Shown here: in pieces, positions 8,415-15,584 of the stretch
Layout: each line of letters begins with the position of its first letter
How positions within the stretch are numbered: position 1 is the stretch's first letter
NCBI GenBank assembly: GCA_021813435.1
Contig: JAKAKR010000014.1
Span: 34,889-98,888, forward strand
Origin: Nanobdellota archaeon
GTDB lineage: Archaea; Nanobdellota; Nanobdellia; Woesearchaeales; UBA9642
DNA length: 64,000 bases
Reading direction: 5' to 3'
Notes under the pieces: model-generated
Told to the model about the DNA's origin: nothing
The model's database searches: none
What the model saw: the letters and a program-made list of their open reading frames with translations, nothing else
Made by a program: the position numbers and the translations under genes

Positions 8415-8741
8415 TCACTTCAATAGCGATGATATCTTGGCTTTCATCACTGGCTTTGGCGCAAATCCTACAATACGGTTCACTTCCTTGCCGCCCTTGA
8501 TAAGGATCAGGCAGGGGATTCCCTGGACATTGAACTCCTCAGCATATTCCGGGTAATCTTCAGTATTGATCTTTCCAAAGCGCAGTTTTCCCTCAAAATC
8601 CTTATCTTTGGATAATTCCTCAAAGATTGGCTTGAGCATCATGCAAGGCCCGCACCAGTTCGCATAGAAATCAACAATGATCGGGACCTTGGCGTCTGTA
8701 GTTTCTTTCTTGAATGTTTGTGCAGTAAGTTCAGTAACCAT
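8415..8741 (-). CDS. trx: Thioredoxin
   Basis: 108 residues, the usual thioredoxin length. It has the active site ANWCGPCMM preceded by VDFYA, the cis-Pro loop VQGIPCLILIKGG, and the C-terminal GFAPKPVMKAKI helix. The WCGPC dithiol reduces protein disulfides in the cytoplasm. GGAGGA sits 7 nt before the ATG. First gene of a two-gene unit with a winged-helix regulator. The Cys just after the cis-Pro (IPC) is less common and could add a regulatory thiol. Confidence 0.95.
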   Translation of the reverse strand: MVTELTAQTFKKETTDAKVPIIVDFYANWCGPCMMLKPIFEELSKDKDFEGKLRFGKINTEDYPEYAEEFNVQGIPCLILIKGGKEVNRIVGFAPKPVMKAKISSLLK

Positions 8742-8790
8742 ACGATTTCCTCCTGTGAATGTTTAGTTCACTAGTGAAGAAACGCTGCAC

Positions 8791-8803
8791 AAATATATAA
8801 ACC
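8791..8803 (-). promoter_or_regulatory. TATA box of trx-regulator unit
   Basis: The minus strand reads GGTTTATATATTT about 55 nt before the thioredoxin ATG, giving a short leader that contains the strong GGAGGA site. Confidence 0.6.
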
Positions 8804-8861
8804 TTGTGGAGGTGTGATTCAGAACAAAAGAAAAAGGCACTACCAAGAATATAACGTGGAT

Positions 8862-9023
8862 CTATACAAAGACATCTTCCTCAAAATCATCATCAGAATC
8901 CTTCTTCTCCTCTTTCTTGTGCTGGAATATCTTGGTATCGCGACGCGCAGGGATGGGCTCGTCATCTCTATCTTCATCGCCTAAATCAATGTCATCCGGG
9001 TCATCAGTGCTCCCTTTCGGCAT
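8862..9023 (-). CDS. 53-aa acidic protein
   Basis: Too short for the ORF track. It reads MPKGSTDDPDDIDLGDEDRD and ends EEDVFV, with a basic middle (ARRDTKIFQHKKEEKK). A TATA-like TTTTTAAAT lies about 25 nt before the ATG, so the mRNA would be leaderless. The acidic, low-complexity make-up resembles the 57-aa protein at 53693-53866, and such proteins may be disordered adaptors. Its promoter is part of a 21-bp direct repeat found again at 9512-9532, where a degenerate start-like region follows. Function unknown. Confidence 0.6.
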   Translation of the reverse strand: MPKGSTDDPDDIDLGDEDRDDEPIPARRDTKIFQHKKEEKKDSDDDFEEDVFV

Positions 9024-9043
9024 GATACTCTTGTAGAATAGAC

Positions 9044-9064
9044 ATTTAAAAAGGTTGTTATTTT
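9044..9064. repeat. 21-bp direct repeat, copy 1
   Basis: ATTTAAAAAGGTTGTTATTTT is identical to 9512-9532. It forms the promoter of the 53-aa acidic gene. Together the copies flank a 447-bp block holding the 86-aa gene and a gene remnant. Confidence 0.8.
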
Positions 9065-9092
9065 AGTGGTGATACGTTAAAATTTCTGTGGA

Positions 9093-9353
9093 TTATAACC
9101 CGCATTTTCTTATGCAATTAACTAGGCATGTCTGATCTTCTGTACCTCTACCGCCACATTCATTATTTCTGCAATCTAATGCGCACTGCCATTTTGGTGG
9201 TAATCTCTTAGCGTCTCCTGATATATCGTTTAAGTTAGCAGCATTCACTGCTGTTGTCTGAACATGTTTTTCATTGATTACAACATATGTTAAGAATACT
9301 ATGGCTATTATCCCCATTATCGCAACTATAGTCAGCGTGAAACTTTCTTTCAT
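9093..9353 (-). CDS. Membrane-anchored cysteine-rich small protein
   Basis: 86 residues. An N-terminal hydrophobic helix (TLTIVAIMGIIAIVFLTYVV, about 6-25) is followed by a linker and a 32-residue C-terminal part with six cysteines (WQCALDCRNNECGG, then TCLVNCIRKCGL). The spacing suggests three disulfides in an extracellular mini-domain or a metal site. It is bracketed by the 21-bp direct repeats, so it may have arrived by insertion or local duplication. No known family; a secreted or surface peptide is plausible. Confidence 0.6.
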   Translation of the reverse strand: MKESFTLTIVAIMGIIAIVFLTYVVINEKHVQTTAVNAANLNDISGDAKRLPPKWQCALDCRNNECGGRGTEDQTCLVNCIRKCGL

Positions 9354-9410
9354 CTTTTACTCTATAATTATCCTTTTGAGCGGTTTAGAATATTTCAGGG
9401 TGAAATCTGT

Positions 9411-9500
9411 TCATTTCAGTTTGTTCATGACAGTTATCCCGACATTCTAGCGGTCTTCATCAAGCTCCATCCGGATCACTACCTTCAGGCAAATGATCCA
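9411..9500 (-). pseudogene. Remnant of a paralogue of the 68-aa gene at 10104
   Basis: The reverse strand reads ELDEDR*NVGITVMNKLK*, matching ADDDRQSVEMNVMNKLR* at the C-terminus of the 10104-10310 protein. About 37 of 51 nt agree, with mostly third-position differences near the end. A TAG sits where Gln was. Just upstream, an ATG with LPEGSDPDG resembles the start of the 53-aa acidic gene (MPKGSTDDPDD) and follows the same 21-bp promoter repeat. It looks like a decayed duplicate, perhaps chimaeric. Confidence 0.45.
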
Positions 9501-9511
9501 TTAGAATTTAA

Positions 9512-9532
9512 ATTTAAAAAGGTTGTTATTTT
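9512..9532. repeat. 21-bp direct repeat, copy 2
   Basis: Identical to 9044-9064 (ATTTAAAAAGGTTGTTATTTT). Here it precedes the decayed gene remnant rather than an intact gene. Confidence 0.8.
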
Positions 9533-9610
9533 TTGAGCACCCTCTTTTCATGCTATGCCTTTTTATCGCAGTGCAAAGCTTTAAATAATCAAGGATTGTT
9601 TATGATAGCA

Positions 9611-10078
9611 ATGACAGATTTATCGTTCAAAGAAGCGTTCTTTACACGCGACACATTCAATTTTAATAAACAGATACTCCTGGGCGAGATCGGTGCAGTC
9701 ATCGGCGCCCCACTCTCCGGGCATATCGCTTCACTCTTCACGCATGCGTCATACATTATTTCAAGTGTTGCAGTCATCGGCGCAATCGTCGGATCAGGGA
9801 TAGTGTTTCTGGGAACGCGCGCGTACGATAAGGCAAAACAGAACGCACTCTCAAAAAAAGAGTTTGCACGCGACCTCCTGTTCTTCACGCCAGTTGCATT
9901 TGCAATCGCCTGCTGCATCTCATACCCGACACTCTATTTCCTCTCAAAACACCTCATATCCTATTATCCGGTCGCTCTTGCCATAGCTGTCTCTGAAATT
10001 GCAGCATTCATGCTCTTTCTTATCGCAATAAATTACTACCGCTACCTTCTCATGAAACATCACGGCAAAGTGCTTTAA
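9611..10078 (+). CDS. Four-helix integral membrane protein
   Basis: About 155 residues from ATG 9611 (MTDLSFKEAFFT). The track start at 9533 lies before the TATA-like TTTAAATA at 9580-9587, which predicts transcription from about 9608. Hydrophobic segments: ILLGEIGAVIGAPLSGHIASL, YIISSVAVIGAIVGSGIVFL, LLFFTPVAFAIACCISYPTLYF and ALAIAVSEIAAFMLFLIAI. Family not recognised. The Gly/Ala-rich first two helices could pack tightly, as in small transporters. Single-gene unit facing the minus-strand cluster. Confidence 0.6.
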   Translation: MTDLSFKEAFFTRDTFNFNKQILLGEIGAVIGAPLSGHIASLFTHASYIISSVAVIGAIVGSGIVFLGTRAYDKAKQNALSKKEFARDLLFFTPVAFAIACCISYPTLYFLSKHLISYYPVALAIAVSEIAAFMLFLIAINYYRYLLMKHHGKVL

Positions 10079-10103
10079 GGAAAAGATGCAGTAGAGAAAA
10101 AAA

Positions 10104-10310
10104 TTATCTCAGCTTATTCATGACATTCATCTCGACTGATTGCCGGTCATCATCAGCCTCATCCTCTTTGCGCAGATCCTCAATAGTGTCACGGGCTTGC
10201 TTGATCTTCTCAAGCGCAGCAGCATACTTTTTTGCTTCGAGTGCTTCTTCTGCTTCTGCAAGGACTTCGTCTAATTCCATGATACAGTCAATCAAGTCTT
10301 CGTCAGTCAT
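10104..10310 (-). CDS. 68-aa helical acidic protein
   Basis: Consists of two predicted helices (LIDCIMELDEVLAEAEEALE and YAAALEKIKQARDTIEDLRK) and a charged tail ending VEMNVMNKLR. The pattern is TPR-like or coiled coil but too short for a named family. A decayed copy of its C-terminus lies at 9411. Neighbours on the same strand are the DUF5679 zinc protein and a coiled-coil protein. Function unknown. Confidence 0.6.
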   Translation of the reverse strand: MTDEDLIDCIMELDEVLAEAEEALEAKKYAAALEKIKQARDTIEDLRKEDEADDDRQSVEMNVMNKLR

Positions 10311-10336
10311 GTGAAAAAAGAGAAAAAAAGGTATGC

Positions 10337-10489
10337 TTATTTCTTTGCAATACCCAAGATTTTATACATTCCTGTACCGCACTTCTTACACTTGCCTTTC
10401 ATTGCTTTGCGGCCATTCTTCATCGTGACTTCTTTTGCGTCAATCATCTCTGCCTTAGATTTGCATTTTACACAATATCCTTCTGCCAT
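10337..10489 (-). CDS. DUF5679-like small zinc-ribbon protein
   Basis: 50 residues, below the track limit: MAEGYCVKCKSKAEM, then EVTMKNGRKAMKGKC and CGTGMYKI. Two CxxC knuckles (CVKC and CKKC) separated by a TMKNGR loop match the DUF5679 family as I know it, a tiny zinc-ribbon family widespread in archaea and bacteria. GGTGAT lies before the ATG. It sits 15 nt after the coiled-coil gene, so the two are probably co-transcribed. Role unknown. Confidence 0.8.
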   Translation of the reverse strand: MAEGYCVKCKSKAEMIDAKEVTMKNGRKAMKGKCKKCGTGMYKILGIAKK

Positions 10490-10504
10490 GTTGTATCACC
10501 TGCA

Positions 10505-11029
10505 TTATTTTTTTCCAAAATAAAACATCTTATCGATCGCGACATCACTGGTTTCATAATTGCCGGTACGCTGATTAGTGGCGTACTCATCCTGCTTAGG
10601 CGCAGGTTTCTGTACTGGCTCTGTTCTTGATTCTTCATGCACGCTTAGCGTTTCACGCTTGGGTTCCTCACGCACAACCTGCCGTTCAATCACGCGTTCA
10701 GCCGGTCTGTTCTTGATATCCTTTAACCGCGCATCAAGATCATTGATTGCAGTGATGATCTCATTCATCTTCTTGGTAAGTGTATCAATATTTTCAGTCA
10801 ATTGCTGGATCTTAGGGTGCTCTTGCGGCATCGCTGCCTCTGCTGCATTGGTAATCCGCTCATGCGGACTATTCCTGATGACTCCGTGCTTGACATCGGC
10901 AGACACTTCATCCTCGCCATAAATCTGATTTGCCTGCTGGATTGCTTCAAGGCTGGATTCCGCAAAACCATGGGATTTCAACTCCTTGGTCAGATCATTC
11001 AATCGTCTCATCTTTTCAATAGAATCCAT
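10505..11029 (-). CDS. Coiled-coil protein, hypothetical
   Basis: 174 residues from ATG 11029, which follows GGTGAT; the track uses a TTG at 11035. Residues 1-25 are charged helix. About 75-105 (IQQLTENIDTLTKKMNEIIT) is a clear heptad coiled coil, then a basic/proline-rich linker (ERVIERQVVREEPKRE) and a conserved-looking tail ending DKMFYFGKK. A TATA-like TTTTATAAAT lies near 11090. It leads the DUF5679 and 68-aa genes. It could be a scaffold or cytoskeletal-associated protein; unassigned. Confidence 0.6.
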   Translation of the reverse strand: MDSIEKMRRLNDLTKELKSHGFAESSLEAIQQANQIYGEDEVSADVKHGVIRNSPHERITNAAEAAMPQEHPKIQQLTENIDTLTKKMNEIITAINDLDARLKDIKNRPAERVIERQVVREEPKRETLSVHEESRTEPVQKPAPKQDEYATNQRTGNYETSDVAIDKMFYFGKK

Positions 11030-11244
11030 AATCAATCACCATATCTTCTATATGCCACTCTATAATCACTACTCCCGGGCATGCTTATTTATAAAATTTA
11101 TGGTTTTTTGTGCGGGAGCAGTCTATGTTTGTGTGGAAATTGCGCGATAACACCCTATTTTTCCAGCAATTCAAACCTTTTTGATACTATTATATAGTAA
11201 TCAATTATGGTAAACTTTATAAATATCTTGCGCTGCGACACTGC

Positions 11245-12108
11245 ATGCTGTTCAAGAAAAAAACCTATGATGAAACACTTGTAGAGACGCTCAATCTCTC
11301 TGAACATGCAGACACAATGCATGGAGCACCAATCAATACCTATTTTCGAAATCTTGCACCGGATATTGCATTATGTATGAATTACTGTTGGCGTGTACAC
11401 TACGATTACAGTAGGGATTTTTGGCATGGTACAGAAGGGAATTATGCGCAGGTACGTGTCAAAGAGATATCTTTTCGCGCAAAGAATCATGCAAGTACTA
11501 AAACTACCCCGCTCACTGCAGAAAACACACTGGTGCTTGTACACCCGTTTTTCCTGCATCTTTCGAATTGGGATTATATGCATCCATTCATCGCCCCTCA
11601 CGCCACAAATTACATCCTTGCGCTCACCACAGTATTTAACCACCGGGCAAAAAACAATGCCTTGGATATTGTTGTTTTTGATACAGCACACCATTATACT
11701 TCGATAAGCAGTATCTTTGTAGAACGTGGAGCTATTAATAAGGTGATGTTTACCCATGCTAATGCAGGGTCATTAATCGATTATGATGCTCTCAAGATGC
11801 TTGATGCAAAAAATATTTTTGTTGCAGGAATGTATAATAGCACAGAAACCATGTATGGAAATGATAATGGTTGTCTTTCCGGAGCGCTGAGCGCCATAGT
11901 CCGTGATGTAAAGGATCGCAAAAATCTTTATGTTATCCGCGACCTCTGTCTTGACTCTCCGCAGGGCATCAATCGATTAAAGCCGCTGGTGCACTCACTT
12001 CAGCCGCAGGATATCTATTATTGGGAGAATGATTCACGCACAGTATGGCCGCAGGAACAGACCATCAATCTCAAACAATTTATAGAACTCACCACAAATC
12101 GCTCATAA
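11245..12108 (+). CDS. Hypothetical protein, weakly cysteine-hydrolase-like
   Basis: 287 residues, preceded by TTTATAAATA about 25 nt before the ATG, so leaderless. The middle has alternating strands and helices (NTLVLVHPFFLHL, ALDIVVFDTAH, NKVMFTHANAG, NIFVAGMYNS, then a Cys in DNGCLSGALSAIVRDVKDRK and NLYVIRDLC). That order faintly recalls isochorismatase-like Rossmann hydrolases, where a Cys follows a GxxT loop, but the key Asp/Lys are not convincingly placed. Treat as unknown. Confidence 0.55.
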   Translation: MLFKKKTYDETLVETLNLSEHADTMHGAPINTYFRNLAPDIALCMNYCWRVHYDYSRDFWHGTEGNYAQVRVKEISFRAKNHASTKTTPLTAENTLVLVHPFFLHLSNWDYMHPFIAPHATNYILALTTVFNHRAKNNALDIVVFDTAHHYTSISSIFVERGAINKVMFTHANAGSLIDYDALKMLDAKNIFVAGMYNSTETMYGNDNGCLSGALSAIVRDVKDRKNLYVIRDLCLDSPQGINRLKPLVHSLQPQDIYYWENDSRTVWPQEQTINLKQFIELTTNRS

Positions 12109-12126
12109 ACAGGATATTATAGCGTC

Positions 12127-13212
12127 TTATTTCTTCGGGAGAATCCTGATAAGTACAATCTCATTCTGCGAGCCAAGGCGCATGGGCGGGCCCCACCAAC
12201 CTGTACCCTGGGACACATACAAGGTCATATTCCCATACGTGTGCAATCCCGTAAGCGGCTGGACAAATGCTCCAGTAATATAATGGAATGGCCAGATCTG
12301 CCCATTATGCGTATGACCAGAAAGCATCAGGTCAATACCGCTGCGTGCAGCATCATCATGTCCTGTGGGCCTATGATACATGAGGATAGTATACTTGGAT
12401 TTGTTCACTGGAATGTTTGCGAGCACTCCTGCTACCTGATTCCTGTTTTCAGCATCATCAATAGCGATAAGATCAACCCCAAGGCCTCGCAATGATTGTT
12501 TCTCATTTGAAAGCAGCGTGATTGCAGTCTGTTTCAGCAATCGGTCAACAAGCGATCTTCCCGCATACTCTTCATGATTGCCAATACTCACATACATCGG
12601 CACCTTTATGGCATCAAGTTTGGAGAGCGCATCATCAGGATACTTGTGCGGTCCATCAATAAGATCACCGGTGATGAGCACAATATCCGGCTGCAATGCA
12701 TTGGTCTTTGCCGCAACCTTATCAAGAAACTGCGGTCCCTGGGTTGAGCCGATATGCAAGTCTGATAAGTGTGCAATCCGTAATTCCTCAGTGACCTTAT
12801 CAGAATGGAGCGTGATGGTCTTGGTCGTGATATGATTTACCGTATATATTGAGAAGATAGTCACCAGTACGACCGCGATAATAAAACCGAATAATATATT
12901 CGCAGATCCCATGCCCAGGGTCCAGCGGAGAAGGTCATAGACTGCAAATGCAATAGTAAAAAGAAACACCATCCCCATCCAGAGACTTGCAAAAAGCATG
13001 AATCCTTCAGTGAATCCATTATAATATTTTCCTGAAAAGTATGATGCGATGATATAGGAGAATGTTGCAAGCGCCCAGAGGATATAGAGATTATAATACT
13101 TGTTCTTGTTGAACTCAAAGGTCTTATACACTTTATTCAGTACATAGTGGTTCATTGCGCCGTATAAGAGCACAAACACCACTAAGAATAATATCATTCC
13201 CCAATTAGCCAT
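12127..13212 (-). CDS. Membrane-anchored metallophosphoesterase (YaeI-like)
   Basis: 361 residues. Four N-terminal membrane segments (about 1-125) precede a calcineurin-like catalytic domain: AHLSDLHIG (metal 1), ITGDLID, SIGNHEEY (GNHE motif) and LSGHTHNGQIWP (GHTH). These residues bind two metals and hydrolyse phosphomono- or diesters. The layout matches YaeI/YkuE-type phosphodiesterases that act on membrane lipids or nucleotides near the membrane. It lies 2 nt after the AlaX stop, so the two share a transcript. Confidence 0.88.
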   Translation of the reverse strand: MANWGMILFLVVFVLLYGAMNHYVLNKVYKTFEFNKNKYYNLYILWALATFSYIIASYFSGKYYNGFTEGFMLFASLWMGMVFLFTIAFAVYDLLRWTLGMGSANILFGFIIAVVLVTIFSIYTVNHITTKTITLHSDKVTEELRIAHLSDLHIGSTQGPQFLDKVAAKTNALQPDIVLITGDLIDGPHKYPDDALSKLDAIKVPMYVSIGNHEEYAGRSLVDRLLKQTAITLLSNEKQSLRGLGVDLIAIDDAENRNQVAGVLANIPVNKSKYTILMYHRPTGHDDAARSGIDLMLSGHTHNGQIWPFHYITGAFVQPLTGLHTYGNMTLYVSQGTGWWGPPMRLGSQNEIVLIRILPKK

Positions 13213-13214
13213 AG

Positions 13215-13943
13215 TTATCCCGCCGGTACTGTTTCTGGAATCCTAAAATAGATTCTTCTGCGATCCTTGCCCTTATTCTCCAGTTCATAGATTTCAATAT
13301 GCCCTATCTCGCGGGTATTTTTCAGGTGCGTTCCACCGCATGCCTGATGATCAAAATCCCCGATATCAACAATCCGTATTGCCGTGATTGATTCAGGAAA
13401 TGCCTTGCGTAATTTTACCAGTTGCGGGATCTTGAATGCCTCCTCGCGTTCAAGAATTCTGAATGATACTGCAAGATTCTGGTCTATGATTGCATTGACC
13501 TTGTCCTGGAAGCTGTTCATGAGCGATCGGTCAAATTGTTCAAGACTAAAATCCACGCGCGCCTTATCCAGATACAATTGATTGCCAGTGATCTCTGCGC
13601 TAGTCTCATTATGGATGAGTGTTGCAAGAATGTGCGATGCAGTATGATAGCGCATGAGCCGGTATCTGCGATCCCAATCAACACTGCATAAGACCTTTGC
13701 GCCAACCTTCAATCCGGGCCTCTCAACAATATGGCCAATAGCGCCGTCTTTCTTGACTACATCAGTGACTGCGAATACCTCAACGCCGCTTGCGATTGTA
13801 CCGTAATCATTCGGTTGGCCGCCAGAAGTTGGATAGAAATAAGTCGTATCAAGCATGATGATTGTTCCTGTCTCATCAACATGCACAACCATTGCCTCAA
13901 ACTCTTTTGTATAACAGTCAAGAAGATATGCGGCATTACCCAT
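13215..13943 (-). CDS. alaX: Alanyl-tRNA editing protein AlaX
   Basis: 242 residues, AlaX-M size. FYPTSGGQPND near the N-terminus, RYHTASHIL (HxxxH zinc and catalytic site) and the DHQACGGTHLKNT block are the editing-domain landmarks shared with AlaRS. It hydrolyses Ser-tRNA(Ala) or Gly-tRNA(Ala) in trans. Cytoplasmic. Co-transcribed with the downstream metallophosphoesterase (2-nt gap), with no obvious functional link. Confidence 0.92.
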   Translation of the reverse strand: MGNAAYLLDCYTKEFEAMVVHVDETGTIIMLDTTYFYPTSGGQPNDYGTIASGVEVFAVTDVVKKDGAIGHIVERPGLKVGAKVLCSVDWDRRYRLMRYHTASHILATLIHNETSAEITGNQLYLDKARVDFSLEQFDRSLMNSFQDKVNAIIDQNLAVSFRILEREEAFKIPQLVKLRKAFPESITAIRIVDIGDFDHQACGGTHLKNTREIGHIEIYELENKGKDRRRIYFRIPETVPAG

Positions 13944-13961
13944 GAGTACAGATAAAAACCG

Positions 13962-14507
13962 CTATTTAAGAATTTTGTTTTTTTCTGCTAATACATTCCG
14001 TTCATTCCACAGAAAATCCTTTACGCTTGCTGATTTGAAATCAGGATAGGTCCATGCAAAATCCTGCGGTCCATCCTTCTTGAACATTAGGGTCAGTTCT
14101 GCATAGATTCCCTTGCCCAGATAGATGCGGTGCGTAAAATTTTTTGTGCTCACCAGTATCACGTTGGTGATAGTAAGATATCCGGGGTCAAGATTGATCT
14201 GGCGTTTGCTATTAATGCTAAACCCTTTCTCAAGCGTATTGGTGTATATCTTGATTGCAGCAATGTCTTCAGGGTTGATCAATCGCTCAAACACCACAAT
14301 CTGTTTGTACACCTTGCCCTGCATCTCTGCATCATAATACTTCGTATACGCAGAAAATTCGTATTCTGGAAAAATATCTTTTACCGGACCATACTGCATG
14401 CAGAGCGCATTCTGCGCTTCAAGCGCAAAGCTTCTGGATTTTTCTGTATACATGATACTGACAAACAATCGCGCCTTTCGGTCCGCATGAAGATGTGATT
14501 GCGACAT
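13962..14507 (-). CDS. DUF4416 family protein
   Basis: The track ORF reaches 14573 and overlaps the upstream gene; the ATG at 14507 (MSQSHLHADRKARLFVS) with GGGGTA before it is better and gives 181 residues. Landmarks are FERLINPEDIAAIKIYTN, INLDPGYLT, HRIYLGKGIYAELTL and the terminal WTYPDF, all as I recall for DUF4416. The family is widespread in anaerobes and archaea; function unknown. The NLDPGYL and WTYPDF stretches are probably the active surface. Confidence 0.82.
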   Translation of the reverse strand: MSQSHLHADRKARLFVSIMYTEKSRSFALEAQNALCMQYGPVKDIFPEYEFSAYTKYYDAEMQGKVYKQIVVFERLINPEDIAAIKIYTNTLEKGFSINSKRQINLDPGYLTITNVILVSTKNFTHRIYLGKGIYAELTLMFKKDGPQDFAWTYPDFKSASVKDFLWNERNVLAEKNKILK

Positions 14508-14559
14508 ATTATACCCCAAAGAATGCTTCTGTATCATCATACACTGATTTACACTGATT

Positions 14560-15252
14560 CTACTCTTTGACAAATACTAGTATATTCCCGCGTCCTTTCT
14601 TGATCTTTTTGATCTTTCCTTCATGTTCAAGATGCGAGACAATAAGGCTTATCTTTCCTTCGGAGAGTGGGATTTGTTTGCGCAGATCCTTTTGGGTCAT
14701 GCGCTTCTCTTTCTTGATAAGATGCAATACTTTTTTACCATACTCGTCACTGATCTGTTCTTCATGATGATGCGCGTGTTGTCTGGATTTTTTATGCTTG
14801 AAAAGATAGAACGCGGCAACACCTACTGCAATGATTGCAATAACTCCTAGGAGGATGCTTAGCCAATTGATCGGATTTTCTTTCGGCTCAATTGCAGGTT
14901 CAGTGAAGTTTGTCTCAATAATGACTGGCTTATGGATTGATGGCGCAAGAACCATATCAATAATGTACTCTCCATTATTATCTGTGACTGTAATGTTCTC
15001 TTCAGCATAACCTTCTTGCGCGTACGCCTTTAGCGCGTATTCACCAGGCGGCACATTGAATCCATAGGTGCCATTCTTTGCAATAAATATTTGGTTAGGC
15101 ACAGTATTGATCTCTATACGTACATCATTCACTTTTTGCAACGCAAGATCATATACTGCCCCATGGATGAGTGCTGCATGGACTGCAGGGGTCATGAATA
15201 GCGCCAGAACAAGCAATACACTAATTATCCCCTTTAGTCCCGAATAACGCAT
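14560..15252 (-). CDS. Membrane-anchored winged-helix protein with extracellular Ig-like domain
   Basis: 230 residues. A signal peptide (ISVLLVLALFMTPAVHA) is followed by a carboxypeptidase regulatory-like beta domain (about 28-108: LIHGAVYDLALQKVNDVRIE, then GTYGFNVPPGEYALKAYA). A membrane helix follows (WLSILLGVIAIIAVGVAAFYLF), then a His-rich linker (QHAHHHEEQ) and a C-terminal wHTH (MTQKDLRKQIPLSEGKISLI). This gives a one-piece sensor: outside domain, helix, DNA-binding domain inside. It neighbours the secreted coiled-coil and lipoprotein genes, which may be its targets. The His-rich linker could bind metal. Confidence 0.8.
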   Translation of the reverse strand: MRYSGLKGIISVLLVLALFMTPAVHAALIHGAVYDLALQKVNDVRIEINTVPNQIFIAKNGTYGFNVPPGEYALKAYAQEGYAEENITVTDNNGEYIIDMVLAPSIHKPVIIETNFTEPAIEPKENPINWLSILLGVIAIIAVGVAAFYLFKHKKSRQHAHHHEEQISDEYGKKVLHLIKKEKRMTQKDLRKQIPLSEGKISLIVSHLEHEGKIKKIKKGRGNILVFVKE

Positions 15253-15469
15253 GGGTGCATGAATGATGCTCTATTTATATATTTTCTTAAATAATATTCG
15301 CGACTACTGTAGGAATGATGACGCGTTTATTTTGTAAAATAATAAAAATACGCATTTGAAACAAAGATGTGTTAATATCTCCCCTGGAAAAGTAAAAAGA
15401 GTTCAAATTAAGCGTCGTAAAGCTTTAAAAGGATTAATAAACTTTTAAAAAAAACGTTCTGGAAGTATG

Positions 15470-15479
15470 TTTATAAATA
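15470..15479 (+). promoter_or_regulatory. TATA box of the secreted coiled-coil gene
   Basis: TTTATAAATA at 15470 predicts transcription from about 15500, leaving a leader of about 85 nt. The rest of the 15253-15469 gap is AT-rich with no gene seen. Confidence 0.65.
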
Positions 15480-15508
15480 AGATGCACGTTAGTGGCAGTA
15501 TTGCGTAT

Positions 15509-15553
15509 CAACACTGATGTTGCAAGAGATTGTTAAGTGGGTGGGGAAACCCC
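15509..15553 (+). promoter_or_regulatory. Structured 5' leader
   Basis: The leader has two small hairpins: CAACA-CTGA-TGTTG (15509-15522) and GGGG-AAA-CCCC (15543-15553). GAGGAAACC follows before the ATG. Most genes here have little or no leader, so this is unusual. Confidence 0.4.
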
Positions 15554-15584
15554 GATAAGTTAAAACAAAAAACAGAGGAAACCA

